64,000 nt of DNA from contig DF240221.1 in the NCBI GenBank assembly GCA_000507305.1, positions 1 to 64,000 on the forward strand. Direction: 5' to 3'. The notes below the pieces were generated by a model. That model was not told the origin of the DNA, searched no databases, and saw only the letters and a program-made list of their open reading frames with translations. Origin of the DNA: Breviolum minutum Mf 1.05b.01 (Eukaryota; Sar; Dinophyceae; Suessiales; Symbiodiniaceae). This document shows positions 36,601 through 48,007 of this stretch, piece after piece (positions within the stretch are counted from its first letter, which is position 1; each line of letters starts with the position of its first letter). Made by a program: the position numbers and the translations under genes.

Positions 36601-36852
36601 GATAAATGATGATAAATGATGATAAATGATGATAAATGATGATAAATGAACATAAATTATGATAGATGACGTATGTTTCGTTTTGTTTTGACGTTCTTCC
36701 TCTCCATGACCCATATTGCTAGGCAGCGAAGTGACTTTCGAAGCATTGAAGGAGTCTGAAAGCTCAGGGTTGTCAATCGTTTGTTCGCAGAGCGAAAATG
36801 GTGCGGTGCCTTCCCTCCCGAAATCCCATGTAGCCTCCAACAAAACCATTAG
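30677..36852 (+). CDS. CDPK/CAMK-like protein kinase with degenerate catalytic and EF-hand motifs
   Basis: Exons: 30677-30800 (alpha-C: E-A-E-T-L-R-S-M-H-H-P-N-L), 31059-31094 (hinge: Y-I-I-L-E-F-L), 31155-31239 (R-Y-E-A-K-A-Q-I), 31481-31540 (V-L-E-A-L-G-F-C-H), joining in phase to 31655-about 31702 (V-H-G-D-L-G-M-D-S, replacing HRDLKPEN), 31841-32048 (L-I-S-D-L-A, replacing DFG; G-S-P-G-F; D-V-W-A-C-G-C-L-L-Y) and 33146-33200 (Q-R-P-S-A-E-E-C-L, subdomain XI). Later: 33386-33460, about 33684-33785 (S-S-G-R-I-S), 33928-33979 (S-E-D-G-R-L-E), 34498-34587, 34747-about 34823 (Y-D-V-D-G-Q-G-N-V), 35414-35452 (H-R-G-V-L-S-A-S-K-L), 36186-36257 (L-T-A-S-E-V-E-L-M-I), 36457-36570 and 36723-36852. 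The order kinase then four EF-hand-like loops is that of a calcium-dependent kinase. The catalytic-loop Lys and Asn, and DFG Phe/Gly, are lost; EF position-12 Glu is mostly missing. Glycine loop and AxK not located. Confidence 0.78.
35761..35830. repeat. (GAT/GGT)n microsatellite
   Basis: Imperfect gatggtgat units inside an intron of the kinase gene. Confidence 0.85.
36601..36650. repeat. 10-bp tandem repeat (gataaatgat)n
   Basis: About five units with period 10, in an intron of the kinase gene. Confidence 0.85.
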
Positions 36853-37009
36853 GTCAGAGCAGGGGATTTTGGGAAGAATGTGTGTAGGATGGGAAGGATA
36901 TGGAAGGATCTTGCAGGAGCCTCTGGAGTTTCTTCATAATCTTTCTAGATTCCACCTTTGATAGGTAAGGTTTGCATGGAAATTGTGAGTATTGCGACTT
37001 TCTTTTCAG

Positions 37010-38014
37010 CTCCTTGAGGTTTGTGGTACAACGGCACGACAAAGGATGTGCTGTAGCAGCCCAGGAGCTGGGTGTGGGCTCCCAAAGTGAGTGCCCAACA
37101 AGTGAAAACACGGATGTCATAGTTACAGTTAAACATTGAACAAGGTCTGAATTTGATCTATTGCAGATGGGATCTGATGAATGGTTCTGATTTGTGATAG
37201 TAGTCTTGATAGAAAAACAAAAGCAATGCATTTACTTAAGACATCTTTATGATAGGTACCAGAATGGAGGGCTGGCACCTGCTTGAGAATCTTTTTTTGC
37301 TTCCAAGGATTGTTGTGAGAATAAAGGCCTGAATGGGTGGCTGGATTTTCCGGTGTTTTTTTTTTGTGTGATGTTTTCACCTGTAACTACATTGGAACAA
37401 GAAGCGAGCCACTGCCCCTTCACAAAAAGCTGATGGGCGTTCATGCAGAATCGGAAACACACATCTTGGATAAAACTTGTTGAAACATCAAGTAGCATGA
37501 AGCAAAAAATCATAAAAGTAACATGCAAGGGGAGCAGAATTGCGTTGTACGAGATTCGTTGGCCAATGTTGACATGTTGCATCACTTTCTTGCGAGGTTC
37601 ATCCTGAGCTTGAGGGTCCGGTGTGATGAATGATGCAAGGGGCTGGTGCAATAAGGTTTTGCGGTAGCTATCAAGACATTTGAATAGGCTGATTTACAGT
37701 AGGCAGAAGTGGAGGATTGCAGCTAAACAGAATCAAATACATGCTGTTTGTAATGATTACAAGTATTTATTTGATTTAGAAACTATTATATAAGAATATA
37801 GATAGTTATATTTATTTTATTCAGAATAGAACACATACAAACATTAGATTACATAAATATACAGGCCCAGTGGTTGAGATTGGAGCAATCCCGATGTGAT
37901 ATGTTTTTATCTTTTCCAGGTACCACTCTCATCATTTCATTGCGGTGGATTTGTCTAGTGCATCACTTGCGATCCCTTGCAATCCAGACCAGGGCCCGGC
38001 AAAACGCGAAGAAT
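37010..38014 (+). CDS. two linked candidate exons, possible C-terminus of the kinase gene
   Basis: 37010-37086 follows TTTTCAG, reads L-R-F-V-V-Q-R-H-D-K-G-C-A-V and ends at a perfect GTGAGT donor in phase 1. 37920-38014 follows CTTTTCCAG and in the matching phase reads T-T-L-I-I-S-L-R-W-I-C-L-V-H-H, ending at a GTAGGT donor. Strong splice signals and compatible phase support both. Function unknown, and the link to the kinase is inferred only from strand and position. Confidence 0.4.
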
Positions 38015-39549
38015 GTAGGTTACCTTTTCAACGTTTTTTTCTTTCTGGAAGGTCTGCCAGCCAGTCACTGCCCGAGACCTGATGATTTTTTGGGGGCTTT
38101 CCAAGGGGAATACTGTAGCAGTATTGGACTGAACTTGTGAGAATGTCAGCTTTACAAATCTAGTTGGTGGGTCTGTGGGATGTCAAAGGCTGTTGCAGAT
38201 TTATTGACGTGCTCTGGCAATCCGGGATTGGGTGTGGTTGTGAGTATCCCAATGGATGAAGCTAACCACCCACCTCGACCCAAAAACCGTGAGAACTGCC
38301 TGATCCTGGGAGGTCTTAGGGCCATGTTTGGTGTTTTTTGCTGCATGTGGCCCTCTGAAATGGTGAAGCTTCTGGGCATTGATGAGCCTGGAGCTTCCGT
38401 GGCTAAATGGATTTCATAGCTTGCAAGTGACGCAACCAGATGCTGCCTTGCATGGTTCAAGTGAAAAAGGACTAGTGAAGCTACAACTTCTTGGGGCACC
38501 AGGTCAGACCTGCCCACAGTTGGAGCATGGTTGCAACCACCTGCCCGGCTCATCCGGTGGTTGTTTTTTTTTGGCTCAGAAAAGGTTGGTGATTGACGGG
38601 GGGTGAAGGTTGGGTACCTCAGTTTTGAAACTGAAAATATTTGGGACATCATTATTTGATGTGGATTTGATGGATGCAAATGAATGCAGATCAGATGTCC
38701 TCATGATAGTTTTGATGCTTCCAAAGCTCGCATTGCTTCCATTGGAACGAACCCTTCGATTCTGAGACGATCGAGGTTGCCCCCGACCATGCTGCCGGTG
38801 TGGGCCTAAGTGTGGGTTGTTTCCATCTCACCCAGGATGAACCCAACTTGTAGATGCTATAGCCGCTATGGTTGAACAAGTGCAAAGGTAAAAAAAACAT
38901 GACAACAGTTGTGTGGATATTTTCACCGCCCGGCTACTCACGCGAGTCACCACCACCTTCTAAAATCAATCCTTCTCTTCTCGTGGCCATTCGCATTCAG
39001 TTGATATTGGGCCTTGCCCTGGTATTGCTATTGAACTCCTCATGGGTGATTGCGTTGATCATTGTGGTTCGGGCAGCCCAACGGGAATTCCTTTGTGATT
39101 GCTAGGAGGAGGCTAGAGGGGGCGTTTCACTGAAACCTTAAGAAATTGATTTTTGACAAGAAGTTGTCCCAGATAAGTGATAAGGAATTGGACATAGAAG
39201 AAAAGCCGCAACTGGATGCAACTGGAGCAATTCCAGAATGCAAATAGCCATTTCGCATCACAGGAGACGTCTTCTATGCAAATTCATGTTATAGTATTGA
39301 TTACATTGTCTATTGAACAGTTGAACGGAAAGTACATAAATATATATATATATATATTCATATTCACACATATAGATTTATATATGTACATATAGATCCT
39401 TGTATATGATTACCAAACACATCAAACTACATTCTGCTCTTATAGGCTTAATCTTGTGCCAAAAATCTTGACTTCCATTTTAATCAATTGTGAGGACGAC
39501 TGTGAGTGACAACAATATAGACTTCTACACATCTTCGACATTTTCTCAG
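38015..39549. other. possible isolated exons, unassigned
   Basis: Weak candidates on the plus strand: 38427-38502 (G-L-V-K-L-Q-L-L-G-A-P); 38709-38805 (S-K-A-R-I-A-S-I-G); and 38899-39105, a frame with a strong hydrophobic helix (I-L-G-L-A-L-V-L-L-L-N-S-S-W) starting at an ATG and ending at TAG. The last could be an upstream membrane-anchor exon of the hydrolase gene. A TA-rich microsatellite lies near 39,340-39,400. Confidence 0.3.
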
Positions 39550-42500
39550 GTTGGACTACTTCTCTTCTTCGTGATCAACTTGATCATGCGACAGGAATCC
39601 ATGTTGTATGTCCCCTGTGTGATGCCGGGGATGCAAACTCCCAGTATCTTGGCGGAAAAAACTATTTGGGAGAGGCCGGGGAAGGGCTTTCGGTCCCCCG
39701 GGCGGCTTTTGAGGTGACAACCCAGAAGGCATGCGGAGTCCCGTGGGGAGCCTTGATGTGGAGAATGGGAACCTTGAGAGATTCGTGGCAGAAGTGGATC
39801 TGACTGGGTTGTAGATATAGACTGAACTTGATTGAATCTCACGCCAATGTAGGGCAAACCGTTGGACGCCCCGGGAAAAATGTAGACTGAACTACATGTT
39901 TCATATCTATAGTATTGAGTTTGTGGAGCATCGTCCACTGCGGTCTGCAGTGGGTGGTGGTGCATACCAATTGACATATCAATAGTCATGTAATGAGCTG
40001 GAAGCTGATGTATGAAACAAACACAACGTTCCGAAATTGTGTTGTGACAGGGTCGCACCATTTTACATGCTAGTCACGCTACCACCAGGCTGACAGACAG
40101 ATGGAGTTCGAGGATGTGGGCGGTCCCAGTTGTCATATATATCATCCCGTTTGGCATTTGGTGATGAATGCCAAGCATGAGTCACGGGGGTGAGGCATCA
40201 CCACCAATTTGTGGAGATGAAACGGTCACCTGTCACATGCAGCAAAAGAACGGAATTATCAGATTCTCTCCATGTGACCGTTTGAAATTGCCAAAAAATA
40301 TCCACCTATATAGGATATTAGGCTCCTATCCAAATGCATCATGTTTTTTTTTCAGCGGGGTGCTAAGGTGTTCTTGGAGACTGTGGATGGCTTGCCCCGG
40401 ACCCAACATTTGCCAGTCCATTCGAATTCGAGATGCGCTCGAAAGTAGACATGGCTTTTAGGCGGATACATGGATGGTTTTTACCAGTGGGCGACGCTCG
40501 CGTGGGGAGCTCAGAAAATTGAGGGAGCCGAGGGGCAGTTTACAATGACAAGCCATGATGTTAAGCTGCAGGAGGTGATGATTAAAGTGGAAAAGCAACT
40601 GTCCCAGCTTTGTCGATTCATTGATTCATCTTGATTGATGTGCGAGGAAACGCGATCTTCCCCAACCTTGCTGTTCTGCCATGCCAACGCAGGGCCCTTG
40701 CGACTTGTCTTGCGGACGTTGTGGCTTCTTGCTGTGGCCAAGAATGAGAAATGAGTGCAGCAGTTGGTTCCAATCTTGGACCCTCTCACAAACAAGCATC
40801 CTTGGAATTTGGCAGCTGCTTTCGCATCGTCATGCCAGGAATATTGGTTTGCGCATCCCCAACTTTGAACAGCTCATCAAGAAGCTGCGGGTCAATGTCA
40901 AGGGACCTAAACGATGTGGTCACCAGTTTGAAGGGGGCAACTGTGCAGGTTCTTACTCGTACGATTGGAAGAGTGAAAAGTTTCCCAACCTCATATAGGT
41001 CAGAGGTTCTCAGCTTTCTGGTTGTCACTAAGATATTGGCATGACTGTGATGCCCGCCATGATCTGGGGAGCCTTTAATGATTGCCGCAGAGAGTTGGAA
41101 AAAAAGTCTCATGTGTAGACACCATGGGTTTGAAGCTCCGATACTGACCTTTAGTAACAATAACAATCATAAGAATAATGATAATAGTCTATAGTAATAA
41201 CCTTTCTCTAAAATGCTGAGGTGTTTGCACTGGACTACAGAGGTTTTGGTCAAAGTGAAGGCTTGGGATGGGACTGAATCTAGTGTGAAAATCTGGCGAT
41301 GTTGCGACATCCCTGTTTTCTTCCCTCACCCTTTTGTAAAAAAGAATATCTTGGAGAATGCCAAAGATTTGTCAAGTAACTTCTCCTGATGGGAAAGGTG
41401 TCGTCCACGGTTGAGTCCCTCAAGGTATGTCAAACAAGTCTTCTCAGCTTTGGGCAGGTACCCCCAGTGAAGAGGGCCTCATTGAGGTTCTGGGCACAAA
41501 ATCGTGGGCTGAAGCCAGAGTCAAATTAGATAAGATATGATGGAGAACCTGAGAGATCTATCTATTCATGATGCCATATTTTTGTGAGACTTCATGGGGA
41601 ATGTGTTAGTGTTATCCTATCGCCAAAGATGCGTCATTTGCTTAGGTTTTTTTGATTCAAACTCCACTTTTTACGGAGTATGTTTTGCTGTACTAAGACT
41701 AGTTCTTTCAGTAAACTGCTTGCTTTTAGGTGGTTTCCTCCAGGAAACAATAGACCAACCGGTCATGCCAACTCCTGCTTGCCCAGGATGCTCTTAGTGC
41801 ATGGAGATGGCTGAAGAAGGTGCAAATTCGGGCCAAGGGGTCCAACAGCAGGTGATTGGTATAGATGGCCTAGTGGCAAAACCCACGAGGAAGAGTGATG
41901 TTCAATGATGGCTAGGTAGGAACTCAGCATTTTTCTGAATGATAAAAAGGGCCCAGTAGCATTACATTTTCACAGTATGTTAGTCTTTCTAGTCTAAGAT
42001 GTTTGGCACCAATCTTCCAAGAACGTCAAATTCTCCAAGTGAAATGCTAAAACTAAGATTCGAAACAAGTAAATTAACAACTTATCTCAATGATGTGGAT
42101 GAAGTGGGTTTGGGCCGGAGACGCTCTTGTAACACAGACTGGTACTGTACATATGCCCCACATTCCCCCACATCCTTCAAAGTCAGGAATCTGAGAGTGG
42201 TCGTCTGAGTCCAAGCAAGAGCCAGGGTGCAGCTGAATTATTTTAAATTATGGTATCAGGTTATTTTGAGGCATCAGCTGGCCCCCCGCAAAATCCCATA
42301 TCTTCTATGATCATATATATATATATATATATATATTGAGTTTTTCTTTTGTTAAAGCTTCCTGGAAGTTGAGATTCTTCTTGATGCGAAGTTGCAGGTT
42401 ATACCTAAAGACGATAGGTGTTTTAGAAGTGATTGACTGGTTTGCTAGGTGTAGCAGACATCTGCCCTGAGGCATCGACGGCAGCCAGCTGTTTGTCTTT

Positions 42501-44461
42501 GGCCGTTCCCTGGGCGGGGCCGGACTGCTCGGAATGATTAGTAGTCTGAGCACAAAGACTGGGAAGCCTTGCAATTAGGTAAGAACGGAGTGGAAGGTGA
42601 ACCATCTGGTTAAGAGGGAGGTGTACATATCTGAAACAGATCTGAATTTCCTTCCGCTGCGAAAATACGTGCAGTGGAGGAATGAAATCCACGGTGATGC
42701 TGCACTCCTGGCTTCACATTTTGAACAACAACACTGCTCTAAGCTGAAACATCCTATTTTGAAGGATAGATAACCAGAAAATTTTGCCATGTCCCTGGTC
42801 TACTTCACCATCTTGAATCATTGCACCAATCCTTGGTGTTCATGCCACTTTTTTTTGGGTGAAAGAAAGTCCTGCAATGAAATTGATCCTGAAACTGCAA
42901 GGTGACATTGATTTCATGAGGTTTTTGTCCCATGAATCCCATGCACCAAAGCTACGAAACATGAGGCTGTGGCCATTGCCTTAGCTGCAGAGCTGCAGCA
43001 ATTGGCACAGGGGTTGGGTGACCCGGTCGTGTCAGGTTAAAAGGTCGGGTTGTCAATGTGCACATGAGCTGGATGTTTTTTTGGCAGCCAAGGCCCAGCC
43101 CAAAGGGTCTCATTTTAGAAAATACGTTGGGATACCCAGCAAGAGGTGTGGAAGGGATGGCTTGGAAGCACATCAAAGTCAGTAGGAAGGGATCATAGAA
43201 GTTGATGGGCGGGTTACGGATAGTATACACCGACGAGTGTTTCTGAAATTCTATGACATAAACTAATCCGTGCTCGATGTGATTAGGCGGGTGATTGTGC
43301 ATGTACTTAACGCGCTAGAGCTAAATGGTGTACAGTTTGCGAGTGTAAGAGGTATGCACACTTATCAACTTTGGGTTCCTGCCCACTTCAGTCTTACGAT
43401 GGAGGAGATTTCGTAGTAACGTTAGGGTACATGGCAAAATTCCGCGTGGCAGCAACTATAGTAACTATAGAAAAAGTTTCAGGACTGGGCAACCTACACC
43501 CAGAGTTTCGGTCACTGGGCCCCTTTTCCCCATGGCTGCGAAGACTGATCCTCCACCAGCGGGCGGCTTGTTACTGATATCCCTGGAAGTGACTTTGAGG
43601 TTCACATCTATTAGTGATGTGGTTGGGCCCTCGGTTGCGGTGTGGGGGGTAGGTGGCACCTTCTTTTAGGTGCTGGCAGATTTGACAAGTCAATGAGCAA
43701 CAATTCCAGCAACACTTCTCGTCATGCAGCCAGCAATCAAGATCTGCCTTTGTTGCTGCCATGAAGGCCAACAAAAACGAGTTGTCGACATCGGATTCTC
43801 ATGGGGCCCTTTCCCAAAATGGGCGCCAGAATTTTCCCCCGAAACGTCCGCTTTTGGAGCGCGAGGTCAATGCACTTTTTCCCCTTCTGGCCTTCGAAAC
43901 TCGGGTTGAAAGGTGGGGGTTTTGGCGGCGGGCCCTGGAAAATGAACGGCGCCGGGCCCACCCATTGAACAATGACTTGGATGAACCGAAGAAATATGTA
44001 TCATGTCTGCCTTGCTTATTATTTTGTATATGTGTAACACATTATGTAATGGTTACATTGTAGCCGTTTACTTGGTGATGCTCTAACCTTCCACCTTTTT
44101 TTGCTGGTCGTCCTGTCAATCTGCGACTAGCTCCAGCTGAGGAAAGCCTGAAGAAGCGTTTCTTGCGTATCAGATGGGCAGCTTGGCTTTGTCGAAAGTG
44201 TAAACCTCATGGAATCACAATGGAATCAGCATTCACCTACACAGGGAAAGATAGTTTATCACAACATTATCACCTGCAATTTTTCCTATTTGTTGTGTTG
44301 CTGATGCTGGAATTCTTTTCATTTTCATTCTGCCAGTCATTGCTGTCTGTTGTGTTCTCCACCAGGAGAGCATTCAGAGAGTCCAAGACCTGGAGGTTTG
44401 ACATGGGAGGATTCCTGGGAGTATGGAATTTTCCATGAGGAACAATGGAAGCGATGCATAG

Positions 44462-44508
<47 letters not shown>

Positions 44509-45514
44509 CTGCAGAACCCTTGATCCCGATCCAAATGGTGCATGACGGATTGTCTTTTTGCATGTCTGTTTATGCTCTCTTCAAGCCGACGTAATGCTAC
44601 AAACTTGGCCGCCAGGTGCCAATGCTGTTCCTCACAGGTGAAAAGGCCAGAAAGTTTTTTGGGCGGCTAGCATCCTGACCGTTTGACACAAAGAGGGTAG
44701 ACACGTGAATAAGTAAATAAATAGATAGCCAACCATGTATCTACAATATGTATAGTTTATATTGATACCCGCCTGCACGAATGCGTGTACACGTGTGTGC
44801 TTGTATCTAGATATTTATAGACCAGGATTGTGACCTTGCTTTTCAACAGATTTCTCCAGGTGCTTGGGGACTAGCCCAGAATATCACGAATTCAGATCAA
44901 TGTGTTCCAATATTGGTGTGATGTTGCATGTGCCCCAAGGGTTCTGGAAAGGAGATTTGATTAAAGTGTACATATATATATATATATAATCTGTATTTAA
45001 AGATGTATATATATATATATACATCTTAGGATTCCGGTTTCAAATCAGCCTACTTCTCTTTACTTGACCCATTTTCAGGACGAGATGATTCCACCCTCGC
45101 ATTCGCGGATGCTCCATGCGAGGGCCGAAAAGTCCAGGTGGCTCTGGATATTTCATTGGGTGGTTTGATTCGCTGGTTGGGTTCGTGGGAATACCCTTAG
45201 GCAACGAAACTAACATATTCCACCTTGGCAAAATTCCTCATGACTTGGCATGTGGCTGTGGGTATTGTGTGTTTATTCCGCGGCCAGGTTGCGGCGGAAT
45301 GTCGCTGGAGCCTTAAAAAACGATCCTCTGAGGCTGATAGGTTGGATGACTGGATGATGCGCCGTTCATCTTCAGCCTGTTTGAGGTCTTCCCCGAGGGT
45401 CAGCACAATGACACCTGGGAGAAGGGTGGCGACGAGTGGCTTGCCGAGTTGTTACGCATCAGCTGTAGCATTGGATTGCCATGGCTTTCTTCTACATGTG
45501 ACAAATTATCCAAG
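39550..45514 (+). CDS. ABHD13 / Bem46-type alpha/beta serine hydrolase
   Basis: Membrane-anchored alpha/beta-fold hydrolase (substrate unknown). Exons: 39550-39643 (membrane helix, then Q-E-S-M-L-Y-V-P), joining in phase to 39714-39760 (N-P-E-G-M-R-S-P), about 40368-40395 (V-F-L-E-T-V-D-G), 40839-40896 (N-I-G-L-R-I-P-N-F-E-Q-L), 41221-41260 (D-Y-R-G-F-G-Q-S-E), 41458-41486 (T-P-S-E-E-G-L-I-E), 41787-41839 (D-A-L-S-A-W-R-W-L), 42485-42518 (F-G-R-S-L-G-G, nucleophile elbow), 42966-43025 (A-V-A-I-A-L-A-A-E), 44616-44637 (P-M-L-F-L-T), 45079-45137 (D-E-M-I-P-P-S-H, charge-relay Asp) and 45376-45514 (F-P-E-G-Q-H-N-D-T-W, catalytic His). Junctions from 40896 to 42966 and 45137/45376 are phase-perfect; introns after 41260 and 42518 start with GC. 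The triad is complete. Missing: the exon with the HGNAG oxyanion loop, the segment about 43.0-44.6 kb (perhaps including M-E-S-A-F-T-Y near 44,220), and a predicted 8-nt exon before 45079. Confidence 0.88.
42313..42336. repeat. (AT)n microsatellite
   Basis: About 12 AT units in an intron of the hydrolase gene. Confidence 0.95.
44462..44508. repeat. (GAT)n microsatellite
   Basis: About 15 GAT units in an intron. Confidence 0.95.
44968..45025. repeat. (TA)n hairpin
   Basis: Two TA runs flanked by gtacat and tgtata/tacat. They can pair as an imperfect hairpin just upstream of the 45079 acceptor. Confidence 0.8.
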
Positions 45515-45566
45515 GTACTGGAAAGTGCAGTCAACTTTTCTACAGGCCTGGCCGCATGATAATGCC

Positions 45567-45571
45567 GCTGC

Positions 45572-45645
<74 letters not shown>
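45567..45645. repeat. compound (CTG)n(ATG)n microsatellite
   Basis: About nine CTG units switching to about 17 ATG units, directly after the last hydrolase exon. Confidence 0.95.
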
Positions 45646-45646
<1 letters not shown>

Positions 45647-45680
45647 CGCCGTTCTTGTACTGCATCCTTAACTCTGCCAG

Positions 45681-45828
45681 GAGTGCTTGCAGGAGCGTGG
45701 AGGATCCAAGGCTGGGTCGTGAGTCCGTGACTGATCCTTGCAGCACTCGCAATTTGCTACGGTTTTCTGGGAAGGTCAAAGCAAAGACGGAGGAGGTCAC
45801 CAGTTTCGAAAGGGGAAGTGGAGAGTGA
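45681..45828 (+). CDS. candidate terminal exon after the hydrolase
   Basis: Open after TCTGCCAG; reads S-V-E-D-P-R-L-G-R-E-S-V-T-D-P and F-S-G-K-V-K-A-K-T-E-E-V, ending at TGA. It is probably the C-terminal tail of the hydrolase, or an isolated exon; no family. Confidence 0.35.
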
Positions 45829-48007
45829 ATTGGTACCTCCAAAGGGTTGAATTTTGACATGGAATCCAAAATGTGATGTGTTAATCTCATGTTTGAATCA
45901 GGAAGATTTACTGTAGTTCCCATTCATTACGCACAGGATTCATATGTCATATGGGATATTCATCTCCCCTTTTTCAAAATCAAATCAGTGATTCATAGCT
46001 TGGAAGGCTTTGGCGCTCTCCAACCCAGGCTGGACAGTGTGCTTCCATCGCATCCACGTGAGAGCCTTAAGCTGGATGGGGTCGCAACAGGCACATCCCA
46101 AGCCGTCAGCAGAGAAGGCAAGTATGATAGAAACCGGTGGCCACTGTAGGTGGTACATCATACGTGTATATAAGATATGCACCACATGTAGGCCTGTGTA
46201 CATATTGTTTAATGTGTATATAAATATGTTGTTGAACTGTTAGCAAAGAAACCAAGGCATCACAGACACCTGCGCACAATGTGCAGGGCTCTGGATATAT
46301 ATATATATTTAATTACATGTACATATGCAGATGTATGTATTTACAGATGCATAGTACACATTGTATACCGTATACGTAGACGCATCTTTTATGTATACCA
46401 GTCTCTTTGCCCAAGTGAACTGTTGTGCCTTCAGGACTGGCGAAGATGGCTGGGAAACAGTCGACTCAAAGGGCGGCGCCGTGTCTTGATCAAATTAATT
46501 GCATACTTTGGTGGTGAGTGTAGGTACCACCCAGCTTGAGAAAGTACCCAAAAACATGAAGTCCTTGTGTTTTTGGAATGGATGACTTGCATATACAAGA
46601 TTTGGGAAAATTCAGCTTTCAGGGTCAAGGGTAAAAGAACTTTGAAAGCAGCTTGAATCTTTGCATGACAAAAAGGTCGCCCCTTTTGCATGACAATTAC
46701 TTTAATGTTGAGTTGCATCCTGATAGTTCGATGGGTGGATTGGGATTTGCATTGCAAGGACAGCTGATCGAGAGAGGCAGTTTCCAACAATGCCATGGGT
46801 GTGAGGCATCAACAGTAGTATCTGTGGCGGATGTGCAATGCAGCAGCGCTACTGGAAGCTCCACATGAAATTTGTGCATCCTTTAGCGCAGATATGTCAA
46901 GTATCCATGATGCCCTACCATTCCCCAATACCACTGCACTGATGCACAACTGCTACATCCCCCGGCGAAAAAAACGCGCCGCAAGATGGTCATCATGGAA
47001 AACGCGCGGAACAGAGCATTTGGAACACTTCCTTTTCTCGTGGGCAACCTGCGAAGCTTGATTCTCAAGTTCCACTGGCTCGATGCCTCCAAATAGAGGT
47101 TGTTTCCTAGCACCTCCGATGGCTTTCCGAAATCCAAAAAAAACATGTTGGGATGGGCGGCAACATCAATGGAGGCTTCGTCCGGGAGCAATTGGGTCAA
47201 TGGTGATTATGAATCAAATCTGATGAAGATATCGGTAAAAGTCGTGGAGAAGTCCGGAATTGTTGGCCAAGATCTTGTTATTTTGATTTTTCTACATTTT
47301 GAAGGCATTGAGGGTTGATTTTGAGCAGCTGCAATTTTTTAGTAGACTCAAGCCGATTTTTGACGCCAGCAATTCCGATCAGCCCAGAAATCTGCAGTTG
47401 GAGAATGGAACTCATTGACGCAAACGAAGTTTGTTCCAACATTTGGTCCATATCTAAATGGTGAGGGTGCTACTAAAGCGGACCCAAGGAATTTGATGCT
47501 GTGTTGTGTGTATTGTGTATGTACATTTACCTGCACACACACACACATATAGCATTTTTATTACGTATCACATATCTTATACATACGCACATCTGCCTAT
47601 ATGGATACATACACATATGTGAGTATATATGCAAATATATTCCTTTTTTTGGCGACATTATGTATACTTGAATGCAGCCATGTATGCTTAACATCTTCAA
47701 GTCTCATGTCCTTCTCTTTCTTTGACACTTGGTTTGGCTGAAGCAAGCAATATTGGCCATATTATATGGGTCAAATCCCACATACAAAACAGAGCCAAGG
47801 ACCTGAAACTCATCAGCTCATCCCAGACATGAGAAGCCAGTGCATAGAAAGCAAACTGACCGTAAATACTGCAAAACATAGTTGCAGCCCTACCATACCT
47901 CCAGCTCTGACTATAAGCCAAAACCACCAAAAAACAGCATGCGTTAGTACTTAAGCATAAACGTACCAAAAGGCCCAAACGCACGCCATGACCATTGCTG
48001 GTGGCAG
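45829..48007. other. intergenic with ambiguous open stretches
   Basis: 46435-46513 has a good acceptor (CCTTCAG) and a GTGAGT donor but three possible frames; one begins M-A-G-K-Q-S-T-Q-R-A-A-P. 46,000-46,148 and 46,883-47,200 are open on both strands. 47,697-48,278 is open for 193 codons on the minus strand with no motif and overlaps a plus exon, so it is not called. TA-rich tracts occur near 46,290 and 47,540-47,640. Confidence 0.3.

Noticed and set aside
40801..40860. An H-R-H-A-R-N reading just before N-I-G-L-R in the hydrolase, looking like a mutated HGNAGN oxyanion loop
   Set aside because: A good acceptor (catgccag) lies directly before G-AAT-ATT, so the H-R-H-A-R codons are most likely intronic and the true HGNAG exon is elsewhere and not found.
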